From Paracoccaceae bacterium (GTDB lineage Bacteria > Pseudomonadota > Alphaproteobacteria > Rhodobacterales > Rhodobacteraceae), in the NCBI GenBank assembly GCA_007692585.1, contig REBU01000088.1, forward strand, positions 1-44,554: 44,554 nucleotides of DNA. Direction: 5' to 3'. Made by a program: the position numbers and the translations under genes. The notes below the pieces were generated by a model, which was not told where the DNA came from, made no database searches, and saw only the letters and a program-made list of their open reading frames with translations. Positions 8,970 through 18,866 of the stretch are shown piece by piece; within the stretch, counting starts at the first letter, position 1; each line of letters opens with the position of its first letter.

Positions 8970-8996
8970 ATCGCGCAACTGTGAGGGTTGCGCGAT
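8970..8996. repeat. Perfect 10-bp hairpin after pheT
   Basis: ATCGCGCAAC (8970-8979) and GTTGCGCGAT (8987-8996) form a perfect 10-bp inverted repeat with a seven-base loop, eight bases past the pheT stop. No T-run follows on the minus strand, so it is not a standard terminator. It could be a 3'-end stabilising hairpin or a protein site. Confidence 0.6.
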
Positions 8997-9004
8997 CAGT
9001 TTTC

Positions 9005-11425
9005 TTACCCGCGCAAGGTGCCGCCCGTCGCCTTGGTCACCTTCGCGATGATCTTGGCGCTGACGCTTTCGATATCCTCGTCGGTCAGGGTGCGCTCCAG
9101 GGGTTGCAAGCGCACGGAAATCGCCAACGACTTGCGATCCGGACCGAATTGCGCTTCTGCCTTGGCGCCGGTGAATTCGTCAAATACCTGCACGCCTGCG
9201 ATCAGCGCCTTATCCGCGCCCATCGCTGCATTGATCACGGCCAGCGCATCCGTCCGCGCATCCAGAACGAAGGCGAAATCACGCTCGACCGGCTGCAACG
9301 CACTGACCGCAAGCGCTGCGCGCGCGGTCTTGCGCGTCTTGGGCAGGGGCGGGTTTTCCAGCAGCACCGTCAGCGCCATGACCGGCCCTTTCAGGTCGAA
9401 ATGCTTTACCAGCTTCGGATGCACTTCGCCAAACAGCGCCAGCGGCAGTTTCGGCCCGAGCGAGATCACGCCCGCGCGGCCCGGATGGAACCAACCCGGC
9501 AGAGTGCGATGGATCTGCGCGCGCGCGGGCGCACCGATGGCGGCCAGCACGGCTTCCGCATCGGCCTTGGCGTCATAAAGGTCCACCATCCGGCGGCTGG
9601 CGAAAGGGTCACGCGGGGCCGTTGCGCCCACGATCACTGCGCTCGCCTGCACGCTCTGCTCGCCCGGCTCGCCACCTGCGAAGACCGGGCCGACCTCGAA
9701 CAGTGCCATATCTGCCATGCCGCGCGCCTGATTGCGGCTGGCGGCCTGCAAGAGACCCGGCAGCAAATCGGGACGCATATGCGTCATCTCGGAAGAAATC
9801 GGGTTTTCCAGCCGCGTCGCGTCACTGCCGCCGCCGAAAATGGCCGCCGAGGCCGCATCGATGAAGCTGTAGGTCACGCATTCGTGGTAGCCCAAGCCCG
9901 CCAGCGCACGGCGCGCGGCGCGCTCGCGGCTCTGCATTGGCGTCAGCACAGGGCGCGTGACGCCCGGCCGCGGACGCGGCAGCGGCACGCCTTCGAGCTT
10001 GGTCAGCGACGCAATACGCGCGATTTCCTCGACCAGATCGGCGCTGCCCAGAATATCGGGGCGCCAGGACGGCGGAACCGCCTGATCGCCGTCGAGATGG
10101 AAGCCAAGCGCCTCCAGCGTCGCGCGCTGATCGGCCTCGGGGATGTCCATCCCCACCAGCCCACGCACCCGCGTCGGGTCAAAGCGGTAGCTGCGGGTCG
10201 TGTCAGGGATCGCACCATCCTGCACCACATGCGACGGCTCCCCCCCGCACAGATCCAGCACCATCCGCGTGGCCATTTCCAGCCCGTCCAGCGTGAAAGC
10301 CGGGTCAATCCCGCGCTCGAACCGGTAGCGCGCGTCCGAATTGATCTTCAGCGCGCGGCCTGTCGCCGCAATGGTGATCGGATCCCAATAGGCGGATTCC
10401 AGAAACACATTCACAGTGTCTTCGGTGCAGCCCGAATGCTCGCCACCCATGATACCGGCGAGGCTTTCCGGCCCCTGATCATCCGAAATCACCATCTGGC
10501 CCGCGCCAAGCGTATAGGTCTTGCCGTCGAGTGCCAGCAATTCCTCGCCCCCGTCGGCGGGATGGATGCGCAAGCCGCCCTGCACCTTGTCCGCGTCGAA
10601 TACATGCAAAGGACGGTTCAGCGCGAAGGTGAAGAAATTGGTGATGTCGACCAGCGCAGAGATGGGCCTGAGCCCAATCGCGCGCAGCCGCTTTTGCAGC
10701 CAGTCGGGCGACGGGCCATTCCTGACACCCCGGATCACGCGGCCGGCAAAGATCGGGCAGCCCTTGTCCTTCAACTCGGGCGCGATCAACACGCTGATGG
10801 GGCTTTCGAATGTCCCTGCGACCGGCGCCACGATCAGCGGTTTCAGCTGCCCCAGCCCGCGCGCTGCCAGATCGCGCGCGATCCCGCGCACGCCCAGCGC
10901 GTCGGGGCGGTTGGGCGTGATCGCGATGTCGATCACAGGGTCGTTCAGCCCTGCATAATCGATGAAGCGCACGCCCAAGGGCGCATCGGCGGGCAGGTCA
11001 ATGATCCCGTCATGCGCGTCCGAGAGCATCAATTCGCGTTCCGAACACAACATCCCATTGCTCGCCTGCCCCCGGATCACGCCGGGTTTCAGATCAACGC
11101 CCGTACCGGGAACATGCGTGCCGACAGGGGCGAAGACCCCGATAAGCCCGGTGCGCGCATTGGGCGCGCCGCAGACAACCTGCACTTCCTCGACCGGGCC
11201 ATCAGGGCCATCAGGCCGTGTTTCGACCCGGCACAGGCGCAACCGGTCGGCGTCAGGATGCGGCGCGGCCTCGATCACGCGGGCGATGCGAAACGCGCCG
11301 AGGCTCTGGACGGGATCGATCACTTCCTCGACCTCCAGCCCCAGATCGGTCAGCGCCGCAACGATCTCGGCGAGATCCGCATCAGTTTCCAGATGATCCT
11401 TGAGCCAGGACAGCGTGAATTTCAT
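9005..11425 (-). CDS. pheT: Phenylalanyl-tRNA synthetase beta subunit
   Basis: An 806-residue beta chain of the alpha2-beta2 enzyme that charges tRNA-Phe. Domains in order are: N-terminal B1 (MKFTLSWLKDHLETDADLAE), an EMAP/tRNA-binding domain at about 40-150 (VVCGAPNARTG, GVKFIDY-like loop), B3/B4 editing domain (about 210-380), B5 (about 400-475), the catalytic-like core (about 490-690) and a C-terminal FDX-ACB anticodon domain (PVERDFAFVLDARTDAL). Length is typical. The gene is not preceded by pheS; its upstream partner on the same strand is trcR, 32 bases away. The 851-residue open frame on the opposite strand is a shadow. Confidence 0.97.
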   Translation of the reverse strand: MKFTLSWLKDHLETDADLAEIVAALTDLGLEVEEVIDPVQSLGAFRIARVIEAAPHPDADRLRLCRVETRPDGPDGPVEEVQVVCGAPNARTGLIGVFAPVGTHVPGTGVDLKPGVIRGQASNGMLCSERELMLSDAHDGIIDLPADAPLGVRFIDYAGLNDPVIDIAITPNRPDALGVRGIARDLAARGLGQLKPLIVAPVAGTFESPISVLIAPELKDKGCPIFAGRVIRGVRNGPSPDWLQKRLRAIGLRPISALVDITNFFTFALNRPLHVFDADKVQGGLRIHPADGGEELLALDGKTYTLGAGQMVISDDQGPESLAGIMGGEHSGCTEDTVNVFLESAYWDPITIAATGRALKINSDARYRFERGIDPAFTLDGLEMATRMVLDLCGGEPSHVVQDGAIPDTTRSYRFDPTRVRGLVGMDIPEADQRATLEALGFHLDGDQAVPPSWRPDILGSADLVEEIARIASLTKLEGVPLPRPRPGVTRPVLTPMQSRERAARRALAGLGYHECVTYSFIDAASAAIFGGGSDATRLENPISSEMTHMRPDLLPGLLQAASRNQARGMADMALFEVGPVFAGGEPGEQSVQASAVIVGATAPRDPFASRRMVDLYDAKADAEAVLAAIGAPARAQIHRTLPGWFHPGRAGVISLGPKLPLALFGEVHPKLVKHFDLKGPVMALTVLLENPPLPKTRKTARAALAVSALQPVERDFAFVLDARTDALAVINAAMGADKALIAGVQVFDEFTGAKAEAQFGPDRKSLAISVRLQPLERTLTDEDIESVSAKIIAKVTKATGGTLRG

Positions 11426-11457
11426 CTCTTACCCCCGAAATGCGCAGTTCTGCAGTG

Positions 11458-12243
11458 TCAGCGACCACGCGTCGATGCGTCGGTTTCGTCTTCGTCTTCG
11501 TCTTCGTCCTGATCTTCGGGCAGGTTGAAGAAGCTGTCCGCATCGCTGTAGTCAGCGGATTTCTGCGGACTGTTCTGATCCGGATTCAGATCGCTGAAGC
11601 TGAAATTCTCCAGCCCGGCGATATTGGCGGGCATCTTGGCTTCCGCGTCCCCTTCCAGCGATTGCTCGGTCGAGACCAGCTTGCGCCGTTCGTCATCGCT
11701 CATCACACCGCCCTCTGCGGCGCGCTTGGCGGCGGCTTTCTGCACTTCCTTGTCCAGTTCCGACTGCTTGCACAGCCCCAGCGCCACCGGGTCGATGGGT
11801 TGCAGATTGGCGATGTTCCAATGCGTGCGCTCGCGGATCGCATCGATCGTGGTGTTGGTCGTGCCCACCAGCCTGCGGATCTGCGCATCGGCCAGTTCGG
11901 GGTGAAACTTCACCAGCCACAGGATCGAAGCCGGACGGTCCTGACGCTTGGACAGCGGCGTGTAGCGCGGCCCGCGCCGTTTTTCCTCGCCCTCGGCGGC
12001 CGCATTGTATTTCAGCTTGAGCGCATGGCGGGGGTCTTTTTCGCCGCGCTCGATCTCGATCGGGTCAAGCTGGTTATTGGCGACCGGGTCGAACCCCTTG
12101 ACGCCAGTTGCCACATCACCATCGGCGATGCCCTGAACTTCCAGCTCATGCAACCCGCAGAAATCCGCGATCTGCTTGAAGCTGAGCGTTGTATTGTCGA
12201 CCAGCCAGACGGCAGTCGCCTTGGGCATCAAGGGCTTTGACAT
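11458..12243 (-). CDS. trcR: Cell-cycle transcriptional regulator TrcR (DUF1013)
   Basis: A 261-residue protein beginning MSKPLMPKATAVWLVDNTTL. It matches the alphaproteobacterial DUF1013 family, named TrcR for its link to cell-cycle transcription. Characteristic segments are LSFKQIADFCGLHELEVQGI, ILWLVKFHPELADAQIRRL and GTTNTTIDAIRERTHWNI; the last resembles a helix-turn-helix. The C-terminal ~50 residues are acidic and low complexity (PEDQDEDEDEDETDA), encoded by a short hexamer repeat. Start is fixed by a perfect AGGAGG at 12251-12256, seven bases ahead. The frame stays open upstream to 12765, but that part is antisense to the RNase gene and is not coding. pheT lies 32 bases downstream and is probably co-transcribed. 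Confidence 0.9.
   Translation of the reverse strand: MSKPLMPKATAVWLVDNTTLSFKQIADFCGLHELEVQGIADGDVATGVKGFDPVANNQLDPIEIERGEKDPRHALKLKYNAAAEGEEKRRGPRYTPLSKRQDRPASILWLVKFHPELADAQIRRLVGTTNTTIDAIRERTHWNIANLQPIDPVALGLCKQSELDKEVQKAAAKRAAEGGVMSDDERRKLVSTEQSLEGDAEAKMPANIAGLENFSFSDLNPDQNSPQKSADYSDADSFFNLPEDQDEDEDEDETDASTRGR
11484..11508 (-). repeat. Hexamer tandem repeat in trcR tail
   Basis: Four near-perfect copies of GTCTTC (plus-strand reading) encode the Glu-Asp run of the TrcR C-terminus. As a 6-bp unit it can change length without a frameshift, altering only the acidic tail. Confidence 0.6.
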
Positions 12244-12384
12244 GACATGACCTCCTGTCATACGAGCGCAAGGGGTGCGCATGAGTGATCGAGCGCCGGG
12301 AATTCGGCTGCAGGCGGGGCCTGCTTTCCTCGATTTCGGGGATGGTGGGCTTATAGCCGGTGTCGCGGCGCAGGGAAAGTGAAA

Positions 12385-13077
12385 ATGCGAAAACTTGGTG
12401 TGAGTGTGATGATCCTGACGCTGGGCTTCGGGCTCTGGTGGCTGCAACCGGACCCGGAGGCTTCCGGCACGTCCACCGAGCGCCCTTCGAGCAGCCACGC
12501 TACACCGCGCGACGGGTATCTGCTGCTCGCGATCAGCTGGACGCCAAGCTGGTGCGCGCTCGAAGGCGATGCCCGCGGTGCCGCGCGCTGCGCGACGGGC
12601 GCGGGCACAGGCTGGCTGGTTCACGGGCTCTGGCCGCAACATGACGAAGGCGGCTGGCCCGAATTCTGCACGACGCCCCATCCCGCCCCCTCGCGCGCCG
12701 AGACGGCTGCGATGATCGACATCATGGGCTCGGACGGGCTCGCGCTGCATCAATGGCGCAAGCATGGCAGCTGCACGGAGCTGTCGCCTGGCGCGTATTT
12801 CGACCAGACCCGCGTGGCCTTTGAGGCGTTCACACTGCCTGATCCGATGCCCTCGGGGTCAGGCCCTGCGCAGCTTGCGCCCAACATGCTGCTGGCCAGT
12901 TTCCGCGCTGCCAATCCGCAGATCGAGCCTGATATGGCGATCCTGACCTGTCGCGATGGCATGGCGCAGGAAATCCGGGTCTGCCTGACCCATGACCTGA
13001 CCCCCAGGCCCTGCGACGCGGCGCTGCTGTCGCGCAGTTGCCGGGCGCGCAACGTGCGGCTGCCTCCGCGCCCCTGA
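12385..13077 (+). CDS. Secreted ribonuclease T2 family protein
   Basis: A 230-residue protein with an N-terminal hydrophobic signal/anchor (LGVSVMILTLGFGLWWL). It then has the two conserved active-site segments of RNase T2: CAS I WLVHGLWPQH (catalytic His near residue 80) and CAS II HQWRKHGSC (His near 127). Several paired cysteines fit the disulfide-bonded fold. It likely acts in the periplasm on RNA, yielding 2',3'-cyclic ends. I chose ATG 12385 with GGGA about ten bases upstream; a GTG two codons earlier is also open. It is divergent from trcR and converges with the hybrid kinase. Confidence 0.9.
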   Translation: MRKLGVSVMILTLGFGLWWLQPDPEASGTSTERPSSSHATPRDGYLLLAISWTPSWCALEGDARGAARCATGAGTGWLVHGLWPQHDEGGWPEFCTTPHPAPSRAETAAMIDIMGSDGLALHQWRKHGSCTELSPGAYFDQTRVAFEAFTLPDPMPSGSGPAQLAPNMLLASFRAANPQIEPDMAILTCRDGMAQEIRVCLTHDLTPRPCDAALLSRSCRARNVRLPPRP

Positions 13078-13122
13078 GCCGTTTGCGCGCTGCCGTTTGC
13101 CGGAAAACCGTGCGCCACGCGC

Positions 13123-15255
13123 CTAGTCGCGCGCGCCCATCACCCGCTGCAAAGCCCCATGCAGCGCCGCAGGTTTCAGCGGTTTGGTCAGGCAGGCGTC
13201 GAAGCCCGCATCCAGATAGCGGTCGAGCTGGTGGGTCATCGCGTTGGCAGTGAAGGCCAGCGCAGGCACGCGCGGACGGCCTGCGACACGCTCGATCTCG
13301 CGCAACCGGTCGAGAAGCTGCGTACCGTCCATTCCCGGCATCGAAATATCGAGAATCATCACATCAAAGCCGCTGCCCCGGTAGAGGTCGAGGGCTGCGA
13401 AGCCGTCATCAGCCGTCACGACCTCAGTGCCCAAGCGCGCAAGCATCCGCTCCAGAATGATCTGATTCGTGCGGTTGTCATCGACGATGAGCACACGCAG
13501 CGGCGGCAGGGGCGGCGCGAGCTGCACTGATGAGGGGCCTGCATCCTGCACCCGCCCGCCCGAATACGCCGCAAGCGGCAGTGTAATCGTGGTGCGCGTG
13601 CCTTCGCCGAGCGCGCTGTCAATCTGCAGCTCGCCCCCCATCAGCCCCACCAACCGCTGCACAATCGACATGCCTAGCCCCGTGCCCCCGAACCGCCGAG
13701 AAATCGAGGTGTCGGCTTGCGCGAAAGGGTCGAAAATCCGCGCGACATGGTCCGGGCTCATCCCGATCCCGGTATCATGCACCTTGATGACAAGTTGCTC
13801 AGGGCTGTCGGCTTCCAGACACACGCAGATCGACCCTTCATCGGTGAATTTTATCGCGTTGCCCAGCAGGTTGTGCAGAATTTGCATCAACCGGTGCGGG
13901 TCACCGATCCGGGCCGCGCCGGAAGGGTCGCGCAGGTCGATCTTGAAGAACAATCCCTTTTCGCGTGTGCGAAGCCTGTAGACATCATCGACCCGCCGCG
14001 CGAGGGCTGCCAGATCGAAGGGGATTTCTTCCAGCTCGAGCGCATCCGCTTCGATTTTGCTCATATCCAGTAGGTCATCGATGATCGTCATCAGCAAATT
14101 GCCGGAATCCTGCAGGACGCGGACCATCTCTTTTTGCGCGCTGTCGGACATTGCGTCGTCCAGAAGTGCGCTGATCCCGAGAATGCCATTCAGGGGCGTG
14201 CGGATTTCATGGCTCATATTCGCCAGAAAATTCGTCTTCGTCACATTTGCACGATGCGCTGCGGCCAGCGACGCCTCGCGCGCCTGCTCGGCCTCGACCA
14301 GCGCGGTCACATCGGTCAGCGCATAGACCACCCGCAGCCCGTCTTGCGGCGCGCCCTCGATGGGCGCGGCATTTATCGACAGGTATTTGGTGCCCGCCGC
14401 CAGCCGCAACGCGACGCGGTGGTTCTGGACATGGCAGCGCCTGCCCCGCACGATCGCGAAGGGCTCCTGCTCGTCAGGCACAGGCGCCCCGTCCAGACCC
14501 GTGATAGCGGGATGCAGCGCGTCATAAGGCAGCCCGATCAACGCGGATTTTCCCAGCCCAAGAATATCGCTGCAGGCGTCATTGGCAAAAAACACCTTGC
14601 CGTTCGCATCGAACACCATCACGCCAATGACATTGGTGGTCACGATCCCTTGCAGGAAGGCGCGTTCTTTGGCGAGCTCTTCCTTGGCAGACTGCATGTC
14701 GCGCATCACCGCGCGGCGAAACAGGACCGGACGCACAGCATCGGCAAAGACCCGCAGCACATAAACTTCGCCGCGTGTGAATTCGCTGCGCCGCGTCACG
14801 CTGTCGAAGCCGACAAAGCCAAACAGCGCTCCCGCCTCGAGCATCGGGATGATCAGGAGCGAGCGGATCTCCTGCTGTGCGAGCGTCGCGTATTCAATGG
14901 ACTCAGGGTCGAGCTCGGCGATATCGGGCAAGAGAATCGGCTGATTGGCCGCGAGCGGTTCCATGAAGCTGTCGAATTCCGACAGCGGCAGATCCTGCAG
15001 CATGTCGATCGCCGGAGCGATCCCCGGTGCGCACCATTCATGCGTATTGCTGATGAGCGGGCCATCGACCAGAAACATATATGCCCGGTCGCGCTGGTTA
15101 TACGCGCCCAGTTGTCCCAGACAATGCGTGATGACACTGTCGATTTCGTGGTCAGTCGCAGAGAGAAGGTCATGGATTGCATCGATCACGATGGCCTGTA
15201 CATCTGACAAGCGCCGTGTGTCTGCGCCCATGTCCGGGTCAGGCAGGTTCAACAT
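13123..15255 (-). CDS. Soluble hybrid histidine kinase/response regulator (GAF-PAS)
   Basis: A 710-residue sensor without membrane segments. Order: GAF-like domain (about 20-185; NQRDRAYMFLVDG, SLLIIPMLEAGALFGFVGFD), PAS domain (about 200-320; GVMVFDANGKVFFANDA), HisKA with phospho-acceptor His349 (FLANMSHEIRTPLNGILG), HATPase with N and G boxes (LHNLLGNAIKFTDEG, VHDTGIGMS, RRFGGTGLGMSIV), and a C-terminal receiver with Asp636 (VMILDISMPGMDG) and KPLK lysine. This is an orphan hybrid kinase: no separate regulator or Hpt gene is adjacent. The ligand is unknown; GAF and PAS allow small-molecule or redox sensing. It is divergent from carB and converges with the RNase T2 gene. Confidence 0.92.
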   Translation of the reverse strand: MLNLPDPDMGADTRRLSDVQAIVIDAIHDLLSATDHEIDSVITHCLGQLGAYNQRDRAYMFLVDGPLISNTHEWCAPGIAPAIDMLQDLPLSEFDSFMEPLAANQPILLPDIAELDPESIEYATLAQQEIRSLLIIPMLEAGALFGFVGFDSVTRRSEFTRGEVYVLRVFADAVRPVLFRRAVMRDMQSAKEELAKERAFLQGIVTTNVIGVMVFDANGKVFFANDACSDILGLGKSALIGLPYDALHPAITGLDGAPVPDEQEPFAIVRGRRCHVQNHRVALRLAAGTKYLSINAAPIEGAPQDGLRVVYALTDVTALVEAEQAREASLAAAHRANVTKTNFLANMSHEIRTPLNGILGISALLDDAMSDSAQKEMVRVLQDSGNLLMTIIDDLLDMSKIEADALELEEIPFDLAALARRVDDVYRLRTREKGLFFKIDLRDPSGAARIGDPHRLMQILHNLLGNAIKFTDEGSICVCLEADSPEQLVIKVHDTGIGMSPDHVARIFDPFAQADTSISRRFGGTGLGMSIVQRLVGLMGGELQIDSALGEGTRTTITLPLAAYSGGRVQDAGPSSVQLAPPLPPLRVLIVDDNRTNQIILERMLARLGTEVVTADDGFAALDLYRGSGFDVMILDISMPGMDGTQLLDRLREIERVAGRPRVPALAFTANAMTHQLDRYLDAGFDACLTKPLKPAALHGALQRVMGARD

Positions 15256-15522
15256 GGCCGATCACTCTGACAGATTGCGACTGAAGCCCTGACACGTTTT
15301 CACACACATTACCCAACAAGGGCCGCCCAAAGACATGACGACCCAACCGACTAGCGAAACTACGCGAGACTATTTAACAATTCCTTTCCCGCCCTGAATT
15401 GCCGGTTCCGAGACCCCGATCAGCTCTTGCGCCGGGGCGGTCGTCGACTATAACGCGGCGAGTTTGCGCGGGGCATGGCCGCCGCCGCGCGAAGGCGCGC
15501 GCAGGTCAAGCAGGGGTCCGTC
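15256..15522. other. Divergent intergenic region before carB
   Basis: These 267 bases separate the hybrid kinase and carB. The kinase-proximal half is A/T richer (TATTTAACAATTCC near 15370) and may hold the kinase promoter, but I see no convincing pair. The carB-proximal half holds the likely promoter listed separately. No small ORF or RNA gene is evident. Confidence 0.5.
15427..15454 (+). promoter_or_regulatory. Likely carB promoter
   Basis: TTGCGC (15427-15432) and TATAAC (15449-15454) are separated by 16 bases, a plausible sigma-70 pair with a good -10, 69 bases ahead of the carB ATG. Confidence 0.45.
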
Positions 15523-18500
15523 ATGCCGAAGAGAACCGATATCCAGTCCATCATGATCATCGGAGCGGGGCCCATTGTCATCGGACAGGCTTGCGAATTC
15601 GACTATTCCGGGGCGCAGGCCTGCAAGGCGCTGCGCGAGGAAGGCTACCGCGTCATCCTCGTCAATTCGAACCCCGCCACGATCATGACTGATCCGGGAC
15701 TGGCCGATGCGACCTATATCGAGCCGATCACCCCCGAAATGGTTGCAAAGATCATCGAGAAGGAGCGACCCGACGCGCTCTTGCCGACGATGGGCGGGCA
15801 GACGGGCCTGAACACCTCGCTCGCGCTGGAGGAAATGGGCGTTCTGGCGAAATACGGGGTCGAGATGATCGGCGCCAAGCGCGAGGCCATCGAGATGGCC
15901 GAGGACCGCAAGCTGTTTCGTGAGGCGATGGACCGCATCGGGCTGGAAAACCCCAAGGCCACGATCATCGCCGCCCCTAAGCTTGCAAGCGGCAAATATG
16001 ATATCAACTCAGGTGTGGCCGAAGCCATGGCCGCGATCGAATATGTGGGCCTGCCCGCGATCATCCGCCCGGCCTTCACCCTGGGCGGCACCGGCGGCGG
16101 TGTGGCCTATAACCGCGACGATTATGAACGCATCTGCCGCTCGGGGCTCGATGCCTCGCCGGTCGCGCAGATCCTGATCGACGAGTCGCTTCTGGGCTGG
16201 AAGGAATACGAGATGGAAGTCGTGCGCGACCGCGCCGATAACGCCATCATCGTCTGTTCCATCGAAAACGTGGACCCGATGGGCGTCCATACGGGCGATT
16301 CGATCACGGTCGCGCCTGCGCTGACGCTGACGGACAAGGAATACCAGATCATGCGCAACGGCTCGATTGCCGTGTTGCGCGAAATCGGTGTCGAGACCGG
16401 CGGCTCGAATGTGCAATGGGCGATCAACCCGGCGGACGGGCGCATGGTGGTGATCGAGATGAACCCCCGCGTCTCGCGCTCCTCGGCGCTTGCGTCCAAG
16501 GCGACAGGCTTCCCGATTGCCAAGATCGCGGCCAAGCTCGCCGTGGGCTACACGCTCGATGAGCTGGACAATGACATCACGAAAGTGACACCGGCGAGCT
16601 TCGAGCCGACCATAGATTATGTGGTCACGAAGATCCCAAGGTTCGCTTTTGAAAAGTTCCCCGGCTCCAAGCCCGAGCTGACCACGGCCATGAAATCCGT
16701 GGGCGAGGCGATGGCGATTGGCCGGACCTTCCACGAATCCATGCAGAAGGCGCTCGCCTCGATGGAAACGGGCCTGACCGGCTTTGACGAAATCGCCATC
16801 CCCGGCGCACCTGACCGCGCGGCGATCATCAAGGCCATCAGCGCCCAGACCCCGGACCGGGTGCGGCTGATCGTGCAGGCGATGCGCGAGGGGCTGTCAG
16901 ATGACGAAATACAGGCCGCCACATCTTTCGATCCGTGGTTCCTTGCCCGCTTCCGCGAAATCGTGGACTTCGAGGCCGAGATTCGCCGCAATGGCCTGCC
17001 CGTGACCGCCGAGGGGCTGCGCGCGCTCAAGATGCTGGGGTTCACCGATGCGCGGCTGGCGACGCTGACCGGCCGTGACGAGGATCAGGTCCGCCGCGCG
17101 CGCCGCAATCTGGGCGTCAATGCCGTGTTCAAGCGCATCGACACCTGCGCCGCCGAATTCGAGGCGCAGACGCCCTACATGTATTCCACCTACGAAGCCC
17201 CGGTGATGGGCGATGTGGAATGCGAGGCGCGCCCCTCGGATCGCAAGAAAGTGGTCATTCTGGGCGGCGGCCCGAACCGCATCGGGCAGGGGATCGAGTT
17301 CGACTATTGCTGCTGCCACGCCTGTTTCGCGCTGACCGATGTCGGCTACGAGACGATCATGATCAACTGCAACCCCGAGACGGTTTCCACCGATTACGAC
17401 ACCTCCGACCGGCTCTATTTCGAGCCGCTGACGCTGGAGCATGTGCTGGAAATCCTGCGCGTCGAGCAGGAAAACGGCACGCTGCACGGGGTCATCGTCC
17501 AATTCGGCGGCCAGACGCCGCTGAAGCTCGCCAATGCGCTGGAAGCCGCGGGCATCCCGATCCTTGGCACCTCGCCCGACGCGATTGACCTGGCCGAGGA
17601 TCGCGAGCGGTTTCAGGCGCTGCTCAATGACCTTGGCCTGCGCCAGCCGGTCAATGGCATCGCCTCAACCCGCGATCAGGCCTTTGAAATTGCGGCCAAA
17701 GTCGGCTACCCGCTGGTCATCCGGCCGTCCTATGTGTTGGGCGGGCGCGCGATGGAAATCGTGCGCGATGACGCGCATCTGGAACGCTACATCCGCGATG
17801 CCGTGCAGGTGTCAGGCAAGAACCCGGTGCTGCTGGACAGCTACCTGATCGGCGCGGTCGAGGTCGATGTGGACGCGCTGTGCGATGGCGAAAATGTCCA
17901 TGTCGCAGGCATCATGCAGCATATCGAGGAAGCGGGCGTCCATTCCGGCGACAGCGCTTGCTCGCTGCCGCCCTATTCGCTTGATGCCGCGACGATTGCC
18001 GAACTGCGCAAGCAGACCGAAGCCATGGCGCGGGGCCTGAATGTCGTAGGCCTGATGAATGTGCAATTCGCCATCAAGGACGGCGATATCTATGTGCTCG
18101 AAGTCAACCCCCGCGCTTCGCGCACCGTGCCCTTCGTTGCCAAGGCCACCGACAGCGCCATTGCCTCGATTGCCGCGCGGCTGATGGCGGGCGAGAAGCT
18201 GACGAACTTCCCGCTGCGGGCACCGATTGCCGCCAATGTCGCGCCCTCTGAGCCGATGCCGATGGGCGATCCGATGACGCTGGCCGACCCGCAGACACCG
18301 TGGTTCTCGGTCAAGGAAGCCGTGCTGCCCTTCGCGCGCTTCCCCGGTGTCGACACGCTTCTGGGGCCGGAAATGCGCTCGACCGGCGAAGTCATGGGCT
18401 GGGCGCGCAATTTCGCGCGGGCGTTCTACAAGGCGCAGCTTGGTGCAGGCGTGACCCTGCCGGAATCGGGCCGTGTGTTCCTGTCGATCAAGGATTACGA

Positions 18501-18864
18501 CAAGAATGCGCAGATGGTCGAGGCCGCGCAAACGCTGACCGAGTTGGGCTTCGAGATCGTGGCGACCCGTGGCACCGCCGACTGGCTGAAGGGTCAGGGT
18601 GTCGGTTGCGAGGTGATCAACAAGGTCTATGAGGGCCGCCCCAATATCGTCGATGCGCTGAAATCAGGCGAGATCGTGATGGTGCTGAACACGACCGAAG
18701 GCGCGCAAGCGATTGAAGACAGTCGTGAAATCCGCTCGGTCGCGCTCTATGACAAGATCCCCTATTACACCACCGCTGCCGGAAGCCATGCCGCTGTCAT
18801 GGCGATCAAGGCGCGCGAGGAAGGCGAAATCGGCGTGCGCGCGCTGCAACACGCGGCGGACTGA
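15523..18864 (+). CDS. carB: Carbamoyl phosphate synthase large subunit
   Basis: A 1113-residue large chain, which uses two ATP, bicarbonate and ammonia from CarA to form carbamoyl phosphate for arginine and pyrimidines. Start [20 protein letters not shown] is fixed by homology; 16 upstream open codons are excluded. The two homologous ATP-grasp synthetase halves begin at [18 protein letters not shown] and at [17 protein letters not shown] near residue 583. ATP-grasp motifs include [16 protein letters not shown] and [14 protein letters not shown]. The C-terminal MGS-like allosteric domain (about 960-1113) is complete. carA is not adjacent. Its stop lies two bases from the convergent peroxidase gene. 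Confidence 0.98.
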   Translation: MPKRTDIQSIMIIGAGPIVIGQACEFDYSGAQACKALREEGYRVILVNSNPATIMTDPGLADATYIEPITPEMVAKIIEKERPDALLPTMGGQTGLNTSLALEEMGVLAKYGVEMIGAKREAIEMAEDRKLFREAMDRIGLENPKATIIAAPKLASGKYDINSGVAEAMAAIEYVGLPAIIRPAFTLGGTGGGVAYNRDDYERICRSGLDASPVAQILIDESLLGWKEYEMEVVRDRADNAIIVCSIENVDPMGVHTGDSITVAPALTLTDKEYQIMRNGSIAVLREIGVETGGSNVQWAINPADGRMVVIEMNPRVSRSSALASKATGFPIAKIAAKLAVGYTLDELDNDITKVTPASFEPTIDYVVTKIPRFAFEKFPGSKPELTTAMKSVGEAMAIGRTFHESMQKALASMETGLTGFDEIAIPGAPDRAAIIKAISAQTPDRVRLIVQAMREGLSDDEIQAATSFDPWFLARFREIVDFEAEIRRNGLPVTAEGLRALKMLGFTDARLATLTGRDEDQVRRARRNLGVNAVFKRIDTCAAEFEAQTPYMYSTYEAPVMGDVECEARPSDRKKVVILGGGPNRIGQGIEFDYCCCHACFALTDVGYETIMINCNPETVSTDYDTSDRLYFEPLTLEHVLEILRVEQENGTLHGVIVQFGGQTPLKLANALEAAGIPILGTSPDAIDLAEDRERFQALLNDLGLRQPVNGIASTRDQAFEIAAKVGYPLVIRPSYVLGGRAMEIVRDDAHLERYIRDAVQVSGKNPVLLDSYLIGAVEVDVDALCDGENVHVAGIMQHIEEAGVHSGDSACSLPPYSLDAATIAELRKQTEAMARGLNVVGLMNVQFAIKDGDIYVLEVNPRASRTVPFVAKATDSAIASIAARLMAGEKLTNFPLRAPIAANVAPSEPMPMGDPMTLADPQTPWFSVKEAVLPFARFPGVDTLLGPEMRSTGEVMGWARNFARAFYKAQLGAGVTLPESGRVFLSIKDYDKNAQMVEAAQTLTELGFEIVATRGTADWLKGQGVGCEVINKVYEGRPNIVDALKSGEIVMVLNTTEGAQAIEDSREIRSVALYDKIPYYTTAAGSHAAVMAIKAREEGEIGVRALQHAAD

Positions 18865-18866
18865 GC

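Noticed and set aside
8787-8978. 63-residue ORF in the gap between the CoA-binding gene and pheT
   Set aside because: It crosses the pheT terminator hairpin, has no ribosome site and no recognisable features.
8957-11512. 851-residue open frame on the plus strand opposite pheT
   Set aside because: pheT is complete and conserved on the minus strand. High GC at third positions keeps the antisense frame open, its product is Arg/His/Gln-rich with no domain, and it has no ribosome site.
12244-12765. Long N-terminal extension of trcR
   Set aside because: It lies antisense to the RNase T2 gene, and the ATG at 12243 has a perfect AGGAGG and family N-terminus.
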